A stretch of 64,000 nt of DNA from Ursus arctos (taxonomy: Eukaryota; Chordata; Mammalia; Carnivora; Ursidae): assembly GCF_023065955.2 (NCBI RefSeq), contig NW_026622863.1:44808177-44872176 (forward strand). The letters run 5' to 3'. Shown here piece by piece: positions 11,751 through 23,786 of this stretch (position 1 is its first letter; each line of letters starts with the position of its first letter). The notes under the pieces are model-generated. The model worked only from the letters and a program-made list of their open reading frames with translations. It ran no database searches and was not told the origin of the DNA. Made by a program: the position numbers and the translations under genes.

Positions 11751-12604
11751 CGGCTTGAGATTTTAGATAGAATTTAAATGTTCACTTTTGGAGTGATTTA
11801 CTTTGAAGTGTGGTCAGTGGTACTCACTTCATAGTTTTAAGAACTAAAAGCAGTAATATGTTCAGTGATTGACAGTGATCTGACCCACAGCAGGTTTCTT
11901 GCCCAGTAAGTCCGTTGCTTCGGATTCCTTCTGTCTCCTAGCTGTTCTGGGGCAGCTCTGTCTTCTCCCCAAAATGCACCCCGCTGACCAGCTAGCTTGG
12001 CTGCTGCTAGTGTCTCCCCCAGAAAAAAAGAAAATATTCTCCAAAAGAAGGACCCAGGTAAGAGCCGCTCAGCCACACCACCCTCCATCCCTCTGACTCT
12101 TGCTGTGAAGTCATTTGAAAAACAAGAGTAACTTTCCTGGGCCTTGGGGGCACACCACATGGGAAAGAGCTAATTAAGCGGGGTCAAGTGCTGGCCTCGG
12201 GTATCCTAACAGCAAATGCCCCTCAAAGGAACAGCAAAGCAGAAGAGCCCCTCTGGGTTTCCAGCCAACTGCCTGGGCCTGCTGCTTGCAATGCCTCCTG
12301 CGTCCATGTCCCCGAGCAGCGGCTGCAAGGCTGCGTGGAGGCAGGGCCCTGCCCCCACAGTTCAGCAGGTCCCACACTGTGGCCGTGGCTCCGCTGGCGC
12401 CTTGGGGTGGCCTAGAACTCTGAGAGACCTAGCAGTCACAGAGGCCACAATGCCTTTGTAATAAAAGGAGAAGCTTGCTGAGACCCTGCTACAGCGAGGA
12501 TGGGGACTAAGGAAGAAAGAGCGGTTCTTGGGTGACAGAAGTGTCACCAACCCAGTGACCACAGTTGGCAGGTGACACCTTGCTGCAAATGCACGTAATT
12601 AGTT
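11751..12604. other. Unassigned intergenic sequence
   Basis: No gene or repeat recognised. Locally GC-rich around 12290-12420 but without splice or promoter signals I could support. Confidence 0.4.
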
Positions 12605-12945
12605 TGTGTATTAGTTTGCTGGGGCCGTTGTAACAAAGGACCACAGACTGGGAGGCTGTGTGCTAGGAGGGCTGGTTCCTTCTGAGGGCTGAGAGGGAAG
12701 GATCTGTTCCAGAATCTTCTACCTGCCTCCTCACATCCTCTTCCCTCTATGCGTGCCTGCGTCCAAATCTCCTCTTCTTATAAGGATACCAGCCTTATTG
12801 GGTTCGGGCCACCCTCATGACCTCATTCTAACTTGATACCTCTGTAAAGACCTCTCTTTCACATGCTGAGGTACTGGGAGTTTGGCTTCCACACATTCAT
12901 GGGGGCAAAGCGGGGGAGGGCACAATTCATCCCTCACAGCCAGCT
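12605..12945 (-). mobile_element. Old LTR-like repeat (MaLR type), reverse
   Basis: tattagtttgctggggccgt, ggaccacagactgggaggc, caaatctcctcttcttataa and atgacctcattctaactt are the reverse of the repeat family seen at 2826-3305 and 16733-17165, or a close relative. Confidence 0.5.
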
Positions 12946-13429
12946 TGGCCATTCACAGTCATTGGAGATGTCGGTCGCCCCGTCATTGAGAGCACTAGGT
13001 GTCCAGCCCACAACTCACTGCCAGGGAGTGTGTCTCCTCAAAACACGGCTTGTCTGAGTGCTGTCACTATATAACACTGTTTGGCAGACCCACAATACAG
13101 CAGCCATACAGCCTCCCCCGTACAATCGGTGAGGCCCAGTTTCTGCCATGTGAGGCACATTGTTGTATGAAAGGTTCTCTGGAAACAGATGAAACTGTAC
13201 GGTAGTCATAGGTCAGCCAGTCTCATCACAATCAGAAGGCAGCAACCCCCATACCAGGGGGTGCAGGGTCCCAAAACTCCAAGGCTATGGTGCGATCGCC
13301 AAGAGTAGAGGCTCTTGGACTCACAGGACTGGAGCCTCTTTAGTGTGTCTACTCAGTCTACATCTTGACTATCACTCATCTTACTAAAGTGAAAGCAAGT
13401 CTAAGATCTGTTATGCTAGTTCAAAGATT
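12946..13429. other. Unassigned intergenic sequence
   Basis: About 480 bp, nothing recognised. Confidence 0.4.
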
Positions 13430-13636
13430 GGGGCGCCTGGGTGGCTCAGTCGTTAAGCATCTGCCTTCGGCTCAGGGCGTGATCCCGGCGTTCTGGGATC
13501 GAGCCCCACATCAGGCTCCTCCGCTAGGAGCCTGCTTCTTCCTCTCCCACTCCCCCTGCTTGTGTTCCCTCTCTCGCTGGCTGTCTCTCTCTCTCTGTCA
13601 GATAAATAAATAAAACCTTTAAAAAAAATAATAAAA
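13430..13636 (+). mobile_element. Can-SINE, young subfamily
   Basis: Head ggggcgcctgggtggctcag with few changes from the young-copy pattern at 252 and 26956, AAATAAATAAAACCTTT tail. Confidence 0.9.
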
Positions 13637-13862
13637 GACCCTCTGTGTTGCCTGCCGGGAAAAATCATTAAATGCCCCTAGCAGCCACCTCGGGAGTGTG
13701 GCCCTGCAATTAGGGTCCTTCAAACGATAACAATCCCACGTGCAGTGTAGATCCAAACAGAACGCCCACACAGCCATCACTCTGTCCCAGGTGTCTTTTT
13801 TTTCTTCCGATTTTTAATAACCATCTTGACAATACTCTTCTTTCTTTTAAAATAAAAACTAG

Positions 13863-13998
13863 AGGGGCGCCCAGCTGGCTCAGTCAAAAGAGTGTGTGAC
13901 TCTTGATCGCGGGGTTGTGGGTTCGAGCCCCACGTTGGGTGTGGAGATTACTTAAAAATCTTTAAAAAAATAATAAAAATGAATAAAATAAAATAAAG
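13863..13998 (+). mobile_element. Old tRNA-Lys-like Can-SINE
   Basis: tRNA-like A box (tggctcagtcaa), anticodon-like cttgatc and B box (ggttcgagcccc), then a direct A-rich tail with no CT region. Probably the older short SINE type. Confidence 0.8.
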
Positions 13999-14335
13999 AA
14001 TAGATCTACGTCGAGTTTATAGTGAAAACAATTCCCCACCCCACCCCACTGCCCGCCCTGCCCATCCTCAACCCCAGCTCTGCTCCTCAGCATGCATGGA
14101 AGTATCTTAAAGTCAATGCAGACAATACGACAACTCTCACCTGCAAAGCCCTCTCTTCCTGGACGCTGTAGAGCCTGAATTTTACCAGTAGGGGGAAAGG
14201 GAGGTGGTGATGAGTAGAATGAACTGCACATGCAGGTTCAGAGGTGACGTGATACAGCAGAATCAGGGAGCTGAAGGAAATCCAATATGGCAGCATGTGG
14301 TTCTTAACACTGAGATGTCACGGGCATGCCATCAA

Positions 14336-15040
14336 ATTCAGCGTTTTCAAGGTATAAGTCAGTGGTTTTCAGCACATTCTCAGTGTGCTGCACCCCATGA
14401 CCAGCATATTTTTGTCACCCCAAAAAGAAACCCCATCCCCACTAGCAGTCACTCCCCGGTCCCCTCTTCCCTCATTCCCTGGCAGCCACGAATCCACTTT
14501 CTGTCTCTACGGATCTGCCTTTTCTGGACAATTCATATAAATAGAATAACAACATTTGTCTTTTTAGGTCTAATTTCGTTCAGCAAGCATAATGTTGTCA
14601 AGGTTCAGCCATGTGATAGCATGTCTCAGAATTTCATCCCTTTTCATGGCTGAATAATATTTCATTTTAGACCACATTTTGTTTATCCATTCATCAGCTG
14701 ATGAACATTTGGGTTGTTTTCACTTTTTTTTTTTTTAAGGGGTGGGCAGGAGGGCAGAGGGAGAGAGAGAATCTCAAGAGAATCTCATGCAGGGCGTGGA
14801 GCCCGATGCGGGGCTCGATCTCATGACCCTGAGATCCTGACCTGAGCTGAAATCAAGCGTTGGACTCTTAGCCAACTGAGGCACCCAGGCGCCCGTTTCC
14901 ACCTTCTGACCACTACAAACAATGCTGCTGGGAACGTTCGTGTACGGGTTTTTGTGTGAACGTGTGTTCAGATCTCTTGGGCATTTAGGCGTTTACTTCA
15001 CAACGGAATTGCTGAGCAAAGTGGCAACTGTGTGTTTAAC
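14336..15040 (-). mobile_element. L1 ORF2/3' fragment, reverse, split by a SINE
   Basis: ggctgaataatatttcattt, gtttatccattcatcagctg and tgaacatttgggttgtttt, then after the SINE acaaacaatgctgctgggaa and ggaattgctgag. Reverse of the common L1 3' region. Confidence 0.75.
14723..14894 (-). mobile_element. Can-SINE inserted in L1
   Basis: T-run to ggcacccaggcgccc, interrupting the L1 fragment between gttttcac and gtttccacc. Confidence 0.85.
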
Positions 15041-15095
15041 TTGCTGAAGGACAGGTGCATAGCTGGAGGGCAGCGCTGAGGATGGGCAAGAGCAG

Positions 15096-15510
15096 GGGCT
15101 TGTGTTATTGGTTGGCTGTTGCTGTTGCCATATCAGAACACTACAGACGGAGGGGGGGAAGGGGGGCTTAGCCAACAGACATTTACTGTCCCACCGTTAT
15201 GGAGGCCGGAAATCCAAGATCAAGTGTCCGCGAAGCCGGTTTCTCCTGAGGCCTCTCTTCTTGGCTTGCAGATGGCTTCCCTGTGTCCTCACATGGCCTT
15301 TTCTGGGTGTGTGCGCATCCTTGGTGTCTCTTCCTCTTCTTACACGGACACCAGTCCCATGGGATTAGGGCTCCACCCCTATGGCCTCATTTAACCTTAA
15401 TTACCTCCCTAAAGGCCCCATCTCCAAATTCAGTCACCTTGAGGGTTAGGCCATCAACACACAGATTTGGGGGGAGGGGGTAGACACAGTTTAGTCCCTA
15501 ACAAGGTGAT
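15096..15510 (-). mobile_element. Old LTR-like repeat (MaLR type), reverse
   Basis: ttggctgttgctgttgccat, ggaggccggaaatccaagat, gaggcctctcttcttggctt, acctccctaaaggccccatc and tagtccctaacaag. Confidence 0.5.
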
Positions 15511-15949
15511 AAGGCAGGAGGTGAATAGACACCAGAACCAGATCACAAGTGTCTTGGGTAAGACATGTTTGGGGACACTCTTTTTGACCCACCCACCCCC
15601 AGAGGTCCCCAGGGAATTGGCTCCATGGAGTGTTCCCTTTCTGTCCTTTACCTTCCAGGTAGGACTAAGCACAGAGCACAGCTCCACAGTGCATTTTTCA
15701 AGGTTGTCTGGGTAGGAGTAGACCCAGTGGGAACCAGCAGAGAGAAACTGCTTGAATTATAAATGCCTGGGAGGGGTTATGCAAATCAGATAGAAGGGAC
15801 CCGCCTCTTTAGGCTTCCTTCCTTCCGGGGGTCAGCTGTCCAGGGATACGGAAAAGAACCTAAGCCTTTAGCTCTTGCATTCAACAGATCTAAAGGCCCT
15901 ATTGTACCAGGGACTGCTCTAGGCCCGGGGCCCTTGCAAAGCTTTTGTT
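15511..15949. other. Unassigned intergenic sequence
   Basis: Nothing recognised. Confidence 0.4.
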
Positions 15950-16330
15950 CTAGGCCCGTACCATCCAACATGGTAGCCGCCGGCACAGTTGGCCAGTCTG
16001 AACTGAGATGTGCTGCAGTATAAAATACACACCAGATTTCAAAGGCTTAATATAAACTATCTCATTAATAAGTTTTATATTGGATGCATCTGAAATGGTA
16101 TTTTTGTTATATTTGATTAAATAAAAAGCATATCACTGAAATTAATTCCACTTATTTCTTTTTACTTTTTTTTAATGAGATTCCTAGAAATTTCGAAATT
16201 GCATATGTGACTCACGTTGGTGGCTCACATTCGATTTCTCTTGGGCTGTGCTCCCCTGGATGAGGATCCATCCAGAGACCCTGTCTGATCAAGCTTGTTC
16301 AGGTGGACAGGATCAAAGGGGGCCTTAACC
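15950..16330. mobile_element. hAT/Charlie-like DNA transposon remnant
   Basis: Starts ccatccaacatggtagccgc and contains AT-rich internal sequence and gcatatgtgactcacgttg. Resembles the family ending near 40990 in reverse. Tentative. Confidence 0.4.
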
Positions 16331-16410
16331 TGGACCACCATTCATAAGGATTAGGGGATTTGGAGCAAATGCCTCCAGCTGATGATATCTGTTTTAAAAT
16401 GAGCTGTAGG

Positions 16411-16602
16411 GGCACCTGGGTGGCTCAGTGGAATGAGCATCTGGCTCTTGGTTTCAGCTCAGGTCATGCTGTCATGCGTTGTGGGATCGAGCTTCGCATT
16501 GGGTCCCATGCTCGGTGAGGAGTCTGCTTGAGATTCTCTATCTCTGCCTCTCCCCCTGCTTGTGTTCTCTCTCTCTCAAGTAAATAAATAAAATCTTTTT
16601 TT
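16411..16602 (+). mobile_element. Can-SINE
   Basis: gggcacctgggtggctcagt to AAATAAATAAAATCTTTT. Flanked by aaatgagctgtagg (16397) and aaatgagttgtagg (16604). Confidence 0.87.
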
Positions 16603-16732
16603 TAAATGAGTTGTAGGGCCAGAAATAAATGGGAAAAAGAAGGAAAGAAAAATGAGATTAGCACACAGCTGGGGAGACTGGGAGGGATGTAAAGAGTCCC
16701 TGAGGCCTGAGAGCCAATCTCCAACTTGCCCT

Positions 16733-17165
16733 CTGTGGTAGGCAAAATTATGCCCCCCCCCCCAAATGCCCATGTCCAAATCCCTGGAACCTGCCAAGGT
16801 ATTATCTTTCCTGGCAAAAGGAAGCTTGCAGATGTGATGAAGGTTTAAGGATTTTGAGTTGAGAAGATTATCCTGGATTAGCCAAGTGGACCCAATGTAA
16901 CCACCAGGGTCCTCATTAGTGAACGAGGGAGGCAGGAGGGTCAGAAGGGGATGTGGAGGTGGTGCCACCGCTAGCTCTGAGGATGGAGGAAGGGACCACA
17001 AGCCAAGGAATACAGGTGGCTTCCAGAAGCTAGAAAAGGCAAGAAATGGATTCTCCCCTCAAATTTCCAGAAGGAATGCAGCCCTGTGACACCGTGGTTT
17101 TAGCCCAGAGAGACGCGTTTCAGATTTCTGGCTTCTCGAACTAGAAGATAATAAATTGGTGTTGT
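16733..17165 (+). mobile_element. Old LTR-like repeat (MaLR type)
   Basis: gtaggcaaaattatgccccc, gcagatgtgatgaaggttta, gattatcctggattagccaa, ttccagaaggaatgcagccc and ataataaattggtgttgttt. Confidence 0.5.
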
Positions 17166-17399
17166 TTTAAGCCTCTAAGACGGTGGTGATTTGTTCGGGT
17201 ATAGTAGGAAAAGCCCTGGGTTGGGTCTTCAATCTGCCCAGAGGGTCTTTGGACAAGTTGCTTTTCCTCTCTGCTAAGGCTGGGGGCAGAAAGCTTGGGG
17301 GGAGGGAAATGGGTGGCATTCTAGTGGAGAGGAGTGACATATTTGTCTGCACTGGGCGCCAGCATAGATGTCATTACTAAAATTAGGACAAAAGAATTG

Positions 17400-17610
17400 C
17401 CAAAAATCTGGATGGCTGTCCAGCATCTCATTTAGTTCTGAGAACAGCCCCAGGAGTTAGAGAACTATTATTATCCCATTTTAGAGCTACGGCAACCAAG
17501 GTCAGAGAGGTTGGGTAACTTGCTCATGGTCACTAAACATGAGCTGAGAGTCAGCCTTGGTCTACAGACCGCTGAGAGGCACCCTCTGCTGATAGGAGAG
17601 ATTTGACCGA
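17400..17610 (-). repeat. MIR SINE, reverse
   Basis: ctattattatcccattttag, then gtcagagaggttgggtaac and ttgctcatggtcactaaac. Confidence 0.7.
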
Positions 17611-18527
17611 TAGCACGGGTCCATACATTTCATTAATTCATTCATCCACAGATAGCTGGCATTCAGGGTAGAGCAATGAACAACTCAGGCCAGATTAGTC
17701 TCATCATGAGATGCGGGAGGGACTGACGGGCTGTTTTCATAGCACTATGAGCTTCTGAGCCTCAGAGCCCATCGCCCTCCCGGGGCGGCATGACCAAATT
17801 CAAAACGGTTCCCATCTTGCTTTCCTTGGGAATCCCCCCAGTACAGTCCCCTTTCGTCATCCCGGCTTCCCTCTCTCATCTCCATCGTTCTCTGTGTTGT
17901 ATTTTGCACTGCCCGTCTCCTGCCTCCCTCCATCCTTCCCAAACTCTTCCACAGTGACCCCTGCAAACCACTCCCTGAATATTCCCTCTGACTTTAACCC
18001 TAACTAAACCCAGCTCTTTCCCTGGAGATATCCCCACAATCCTAACTGAAGGCTCTCCACTCCCCCAACTCACCAAACAGCTCAACGTCTAGAAGAAGAG
18101 AGGGGTGGTCACCATATGCCACAGGAACAAATGAGCCCAAACCCCAGTGGTTCACACACATGATGGTAGAGACTCACTCGTGTCCCCTTGTCCAACGCAG
18201 GGTGGCTGGGCTCTGCTCCACACCTTCGCCCATGGACCCAGTCCCTTCATTCACGGGCAACCTCTAAAACATTGCCAATCCCCTGGCAGAGAGAAAAGAC
18301 ACATGGACCACCATGAGCTGGCTCTTGAATCTTCCACTCTGAAAAGATGCATGTCACTTGTGTTCACATTTCATTGGCTAAAGTGAGTCATATGGCCAAG
18401 CCTGATATCCACCGGGTATCCTTCAGGAGAGACAACAAATATTGTGAACAATAATACAATGTGTTATCATATTGGCAGCCCAGTGGTGTTTCCAGATATT
18501 GTTAATCCTTCTCCATACTTCTATTTT
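17611..18527. other. Unassigned; possible L2 and LTR scraps
   Basis: Pyrimidine-rich 17790-18060 may be decayed L2, and 18115-18420 may be another decayed repeat. No gene supported. Confidence 0.35.
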
Positions 18528-18716
18528 TGAAGATTTTATTTATTTATTTGAAAGAGAGAGAGAGCTTTGTGCATGTGCGGGTGGAGAGGCAGAGGGAGAG
18601 GGAAAAGCAGACTGGCTGCTGAGCAGAGCCCAACGTGGGGCTTGATCCCAGGACCTTGAGATCATGACCTGAGCCAAAGTCAGATGCTTAACTGACTGAG
18701 CCATCCTGGCAGCCCC
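18528..18716 (-). mobile_element. Can-SINE (reverse)
   Basis: agattttatttatttatttg to gagccatcctggcagcccc. Confidence 0.86.
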
Positions 18717-18779
18717 ATATTTCTATTAAAAAAAAAAAAAATCTTGCTTCCCCTTGACAGACCTTGTAGAGTGATGTCT

Positions 18780-19530
18780 AGACCCTATTGTCTTCCAGCT
18801 CTTCACAGTCTCCTGAGAAATCTGAGAGTCACACTTAGCTCTTCCCTCTCCTTGACCCCCTATCAGATCCTTTAGAATGTTCCAGAAGTTCTCTCACTTC
18901 TCTCAGTCCCCACAGAAGCTACCCTTCTCCAAGCCACCATCATTTCCTGCCTGGACTTCTACTACAGCAGCTTGCTGTACAATTAGTCCATCATCTCACC
19001 AACAAACAGGGCCCAAATCCAGTCATGCTGCTTAAATCCATAGTTTCCCACTGGCCTTTGGGGAGTCTAACACCCTTACCTTTTCCTAGAAAGCTCTTCC
19101 CAGCAGGCTCCCGCCTGCTGCCTCAGCCCCTACCACCGTCCTGGTCACTCCACAGTCCAGCCCCTGGGCTTCTTCAGTGCCATACACTGACACTTTAATT
19201 GCTTTAGGGTTTTCACAACACAGTTCTCTTTGCCTGGAACTCTCTCCACTCCCCCCGCCCCCCCCCCCCCCCCCCCCCCGTTCATCTCTCAGGTCTCAAC
19301 TTCCTCACTGAGGCCTTCAGAGCCAGTATTCTTTCTGTGCGAGTGCTCCTGCAGCACCCCCCTAGTGGCGCCTGTGAAACACTCAACACTCCCTGTGGCG
19401 CTTGTTCGGTGCGCCTCCTGCCCACCCAGACTGGAGCAGCATGAAGGCAGGCGCTGTCTGCACCACTGCTCTGTGGCAGTACAGTGCTCACGCTCAGTAA
19501 ATATTTTTTCAGTGACACAATGAATTTGTC
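18780..19530 (+). mobile_element. L2 LINE 3' region
   Basis: aagctcttcccagcaggctc, cctggaactctctccactcc and aggcgctgtctgcaccactg, ending ctcagtaaatattttttcag. Confidence 0.6.
19251..19280. repeat. Poly-C homopolymer
   Basis: About 30 bases almost entirely C with one internal G, inside an L2. G-quadruplex-capable on the minus strand; length is unreliable in assemblies. Confidence 0.9.
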
Positions 19531-20120
19531 ATACATAGAGACCAAGGGAAGGAAATAATCAACGTTAACAGATGCAATTAGCTATGAGGAAATTAGCCTC
19601 CTGACTTAATTGAGAGAGACAGAAGAGGCGGGACATTTGCGCCATCTCTGGATTCCTTGTCCTGAACTCTCCAGACACTGTTCCCTTCCTGAATTTCCCT
19701 CTGTGTGTTTCTAGACCTCATAAAGTGCCTTCCTCCCCCACACCCACTGAAAGAAATCTGGTTCCATGACTGAGAGGGGGCTTCTTTCTCTCTTCCCTCA
19801 TCCTCACCCCTGCTGTTCTCACCTCTCCCCCAGTCCTTCCCAGTGCATCCCACAGGTCCTCCCCGCCAAGGCAGCTGGAAGAGTCCGGAGCCTCACCAAG
19901 ATGTTGCCTGTCCTCAGATTCATTCCTGAGCAGAAGGACGTGAATGACACCCTGAAGAAAGAAACATCCTGACGCATCCGTGAGACACGTCCCAGGCCTG
20001 GGCTTGTTCAGTCTGGCTGCCAAACCGGGCTGTGCTATGGGTGTGATGTGAACAGCTTTGGAAAGGCTCCTGTGTCAAGGCCCAGTTCCTCCTTCCAGGG
20101 CAAACACTGTGTCTGAAAGT
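19531..20120. other. Unassigned intergenic sequence
   Basis: About 590 bp, nothing recognised. Confidence 0.4.
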
Positions 20121-20124
20121 ATAG

Positions 20125-20300
20125 CACCGGAGACGGTACTCGTTCACTGGGCTGCTGTGACAAAGTGCCACAGGCTGAGTGGCTCAAACAACGACAGAAA
20201 TTAATGTTCTCATGGTTCTGGAGGCGACGCATCCAAGATGGAGGTGCTGGCGGGTTTGATCTCTGCTGAGGCCTCTCTCCTTGGCTTATAGACTGTTCAC
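20125..20300 (-). mobile_element. Partial MaLR-type repeat, reverse
   Basis: cactgggctgctgtgacaaa, tgagtggctcaaacaac and gaggcctctctccttggct. Confidence 0.5.
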
Positions 20301-20904
20301 ATTACTGGTTCAATTTCAGTTTTTCTGACCAAACCCCAGTTGATGCACTTTGCCTCCTGGAGCCATATGACTAAATTTTGGCCAATTGGATATGAGCAGA
20401 AGGAAGGTGGGCGTCTTCTGGGTCGTGTCCCTAAAAGGAAGCTAATGGCTCCATACTGCAAGTTCTGTCTTCTCACACACTGGGACGTGAATTTGGTGAC
20501 GGGGGGATGGCGTCAGCCATGAGAGTCAGGATGATGCTCAGAGCAGGGCAATAGCAAAGGTGGGATTATGAGGTGGGGCCACCTGCCCGATCTGGGGCTT
20601 TTTCGTGAAACAAATGTCTTTGGAGGCATTCTGTTCTGGACTCTCTTTGTTATATCTCAGTCCGAACTCTAGTGCAGGCAGCTCTAAAAAGCAAAAATAT
20701 AGGAGCCCCCAAAACTTAAATAATAGAATACAAATAACTCTCGAGTTTAAAAGCTAAAACATCAGAGAAAGAAATCCTTATAACTGGATGGCAATAAAAG
20801 CGTGACCAAAAGCAGCGTTTCAAGGGTAATTCTCCCTTTCAACATTGTTATCAAAGAAGATTGAAAACCAGTGAAGAAAGCCTTAGCTTAAGAAATTGTA
20901 TATG
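20301..20904. other. Unassigned, partly MaLR-like
   Basis: 20400-20650 may belong to the preceding repeat (cttctgggtcgtgtcc). 20690-20904 is AT-rich and L1-like. Nothing firm. Confidence 0.35.
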
Positions 20905-21097
20905 AGGGGACACCTGGGTGGCTCAGTCAGTTAAGAGTCTGCCTTCGTCTCGGGTCATGGTCATGGGGTTCTGGGATCAGGCCCTGTGTTGGGCTCCCTG
21001 CTCAGCGGGGAGTCTGCTTCTCCCTCTGTCCCTCCCCCTCACTCGCGTGCACTCTCTCTCTCTCTCTCAAATAAATAAATAAATCTTAAAAAATAAA
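20905..21097 (+). mobile_element. Can-SINE
   Basis: ggggacacctgggtggctc to AAATAAATAAATCTTAAAAA. Confidence 0.87.
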
Positions 21098-21349
21098 TTA
21101 CATATGAAACAATAGAGAAAATCTAAAAAAAACAAGAAGAAAAACATTTTCAGGCAGAAATACAGTAGAAAAATCAGAGAAAATTAACAAAAACCCAAAA
21201 GTGGGCTATTTGAACTGTTCCAGGCAAAGCTGATGGAGAGAAAAAAGAAAGATGCCAAATAAAAACATAATTCATAGTGAAAAGGGAGAAAGAACTACAG
21301 ATATAAATATTTTTAGAATAATAAAACAAAAATTGAAACTCTATTAACC

Positions 21350-21355
21350 AATATA

Positions 21356-21371
<16 letters not shown>
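21350..21371. repeat. (TA)n microsatellite
   Basis: Eleven TA units abutting the T-run of the reverse SINE at 21372. Confidence 0.9.
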
Positions 21372-21387
<16 letters not shown>

Positions 21388-21571
21388 AAGAGAGAGAGAG
21401 TGTGCACAAGTGGGGGCGGGGAGGGGCAGAGGTAGAGGAAGAGAGAGAATCAAGCAGGCTCCACACCCAGCATGGAGCCCAATGCAGGGCCTGATTTCAC
21501 AATCCTGAGATCGTGACCTAAGCCGAAATCAAGAGTCAGACGCTTAACCAACTGACCCACCCAGGTGCCCC
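21372..21571 (-). mobile_element. Can-SINE (reverse)
   Basis: T-run and GA-rich start to gacccacccaggtgcccc. Confidence 0.85.
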
Positions 21572-22582
21572 TAAACCAATACATTTTAAAATGTTGACAA
21601 AATGGACAGATTCCCATAAGAATAGAAAATGTCAATACTACAACAAGAAGACACAGTAGGCTTTGAATGGACCAATAACCATGAAAGAACCAGAAATTTT
21701 AATTAAAAGCAGCCCCAAAAGATTTACCGGGGGTTTCTATGAAACTTTCAGAGAACAAATAATACCTGCTATATGCAACTTATTATGGGGGGGGAGGGAG
21801 ATTCATTTCATGAAGCTAGTATATCCTTGATTCCTCAACTGAATAAGAACAATTCGGGAAAACAATATTAGAGGCCCATTTTAGTTTCTAAATGCATATA
21901 TAATTCCTAAATAGGATATTAGATAAGCAAAAACAATGTGTTAAAAATAAAATGGCATTGAGTAGTTTTAATAAACATCAAAGGTTAACAATGTAATGCA
22001 CTATATTATGCAATAAAGTATATATATTATGGAATAAAGTCACATGGTCGCCTCCACAGGCGACAATTTTAAAAAATTTTGATATAATTCAACATCTATT
22101 TATGATAAAAGCTCCCAGAAAATGAGGAATAGAAAGGAACTTCTATAACTTGATAAAGACAAATCTATCACAAACCTCACACTTGATATCGAACCTTAAG
22201 CTCATTCCCTTTAAGACCAGTAAAACAGACACAGCTGGCCTCCATCACCACCACTCTTCACTCCTGGGGGTCTTGGCCATTGCAACAAGTCCTTATAAAT
22301 ATTACTATGGATATAAATACAGTCATTATAAATCCGTATATAAATATGCATATACGGAGAGGGAGGAGGAAAAACAAAATTGTCATTTGGATGTGATTTG
22401 GCATTCCATATAGAAACGCCAAACTGTTAAAACTAATAAGAGATTCAGCAAAGTGACCAAATAAAAGATCAAATTGGAAAAATGAATAGCATTCCTCTAT
22501 ACCAATAGCGAACAACTAAAAACTCTAACAAAAAAAAAATAAGATTCTACTCAGAATAGTAATAAAAGTTAAAAAGGCATGA

Positions 22583-22666
22583 GGGCGCCTGGCTGGTTCA
22601 GTTGGTTAAGCGTCTGCCTTCCGCTGGGGTCATGATCCTGGGGTCCTGGGATCCAGTCCTGCAGCG

Positions 22667-22710
<44 letters not shown>

Positions 22711-22816
22711 TTGCTCAGCGGGGTGCCTGCTGCTCCCTCTGCCTGCTTCTCCCCCTGCTTGTGCTCTCTCTCTCTGACAAATGAATAAATAAAATCTTAA
22801 AAAAAAAAAAAAAAAG
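22583..22816 (+). mobile_element. Can-SINE containing an internal (GT)n
   Basis: gggcgcctggctggttcag. A (GT)n of about 20 units (22669-22708) interrupts the body, and the element ends in AAATGAATAAATAAAATC plus A-run. Confidence 0.88.
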
Positions 22817-23146
22817 AATGACCAAAGGGGGGCACAGGCAGGGATTTCCTGAGTCACATAAGATATACTAACAAGCCAGAGTTCACAAAAGAAAACAAAG
22901 GTGATATGGCAGATGAACAGACAAACTGATCAAAGGAACAGAATGGAAAGGCCAGAAATAGACACGTGTACCTAAAATAACTTGCAATATTTCAAAGTAA
23001 GCATCCTAATCAGAAAGGAAGAGACGATTGCTAATGGATACTGGGGAAGCTGGCTCCTTACAAGAAAAGTGGGTTCCCTACCGCTCACTATAATACAAAG
23101 GTCAAGTAAATGGATTAGAGACCTAATATTAAAGATAAATCTATAA

Positions 23147-23310
23147 GGGTGTCTGGGTGGCTCAGGTCATGATCCCAGGGTCCTGGGATAGAGCCCCACA
23201 TCATTGGGGTTCCCTGTTCGGTGGGGAGTCTGCTTTTCCCTGTGCCCCCTCCCCCACTTGTGCTTGTGCTTGCTCGCGCTCTCTCTCTCAAAAAATAAAT
23301 CTTAAAAAAA

Positions 23311-23346
<36 letters not shown>

Positions 23347-23348
23347 AA
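23147..23348 (+). mobile_element. Can-SINE with internal deletion and (AAAG)n tail
   Basis: Head gggtgtctgggtggctcagg joins directly to tcatgatcccagggtcctgg, with the 'cggttaagcgtctgcc' segment missing. The tail is about ten AAAG units. Flanked by taaatctataa (23136 and 23352). Confidence 0.87.
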
Positions 23349-23362
23349 AGGTAAATCTATAA

Positions 23363-23786
23363 AGCTAGCTTATTACTTTCCCAGAACTGCCAGCAAAAAA
23401 TACCAGAAACCGGGTGGCTTAACAGAAATGTATCGTGTCCCAGTTTTGGAGGCTAGAAGTTTAAAATCAAGGGTCAGTAGGGCCATGCTCCCTCCGAAAC
23501 CTGCGGCGAATCTTTCTTTGCCTCTTCTAGCTTTTGGCGATGCACTGACAATCTCTGGGGTTCCTTGGGTGGCAGCTACGTAATGCCAATTTCTGCCTTT
23601 CTCCCTGTGTGTGTCTGTCTTCTAATGGCTGTCATCTTATAAGGCGCCAGTCACACTGGAGTAGGGCAGGCCCCTACCTCATCTTAATTTAAGTAATAGG
23701 CAACTACCCTATTTCCAAATTAGATCACATTCTAGAATACTGAGGTTTAGGATTTCAATGTATTTTGGGGAAGGGGAGGTGCAAAT
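23363..23786 (-). mobile_element. Old MaLR-type repeat, reverse
   Basis: cccagaactgccagcaaaaa, aaccgggtggcttaacagaa, gttttggaggctagaagttt and ttccaaattagatcacattc. Confidence 0.5.

Noticed and set aside
13863..13998. tRNA-Lys-like sequence with A and B boxes (also at 7661, 10753, 24784 and 62247)
   Set aside because: Followed by a SINE A-tail, repeated at several sites, and with a mutated acceptor stem. These are SINE heads, not tRNA genes.
22483..22520. Possible functional L1 reading frame in the 21-27 kb L1 region
   Set aside because: Frames are broken every 60-110 codons by stops and SINE insertions. No intact endonuclease or reverse transcriptase domain.
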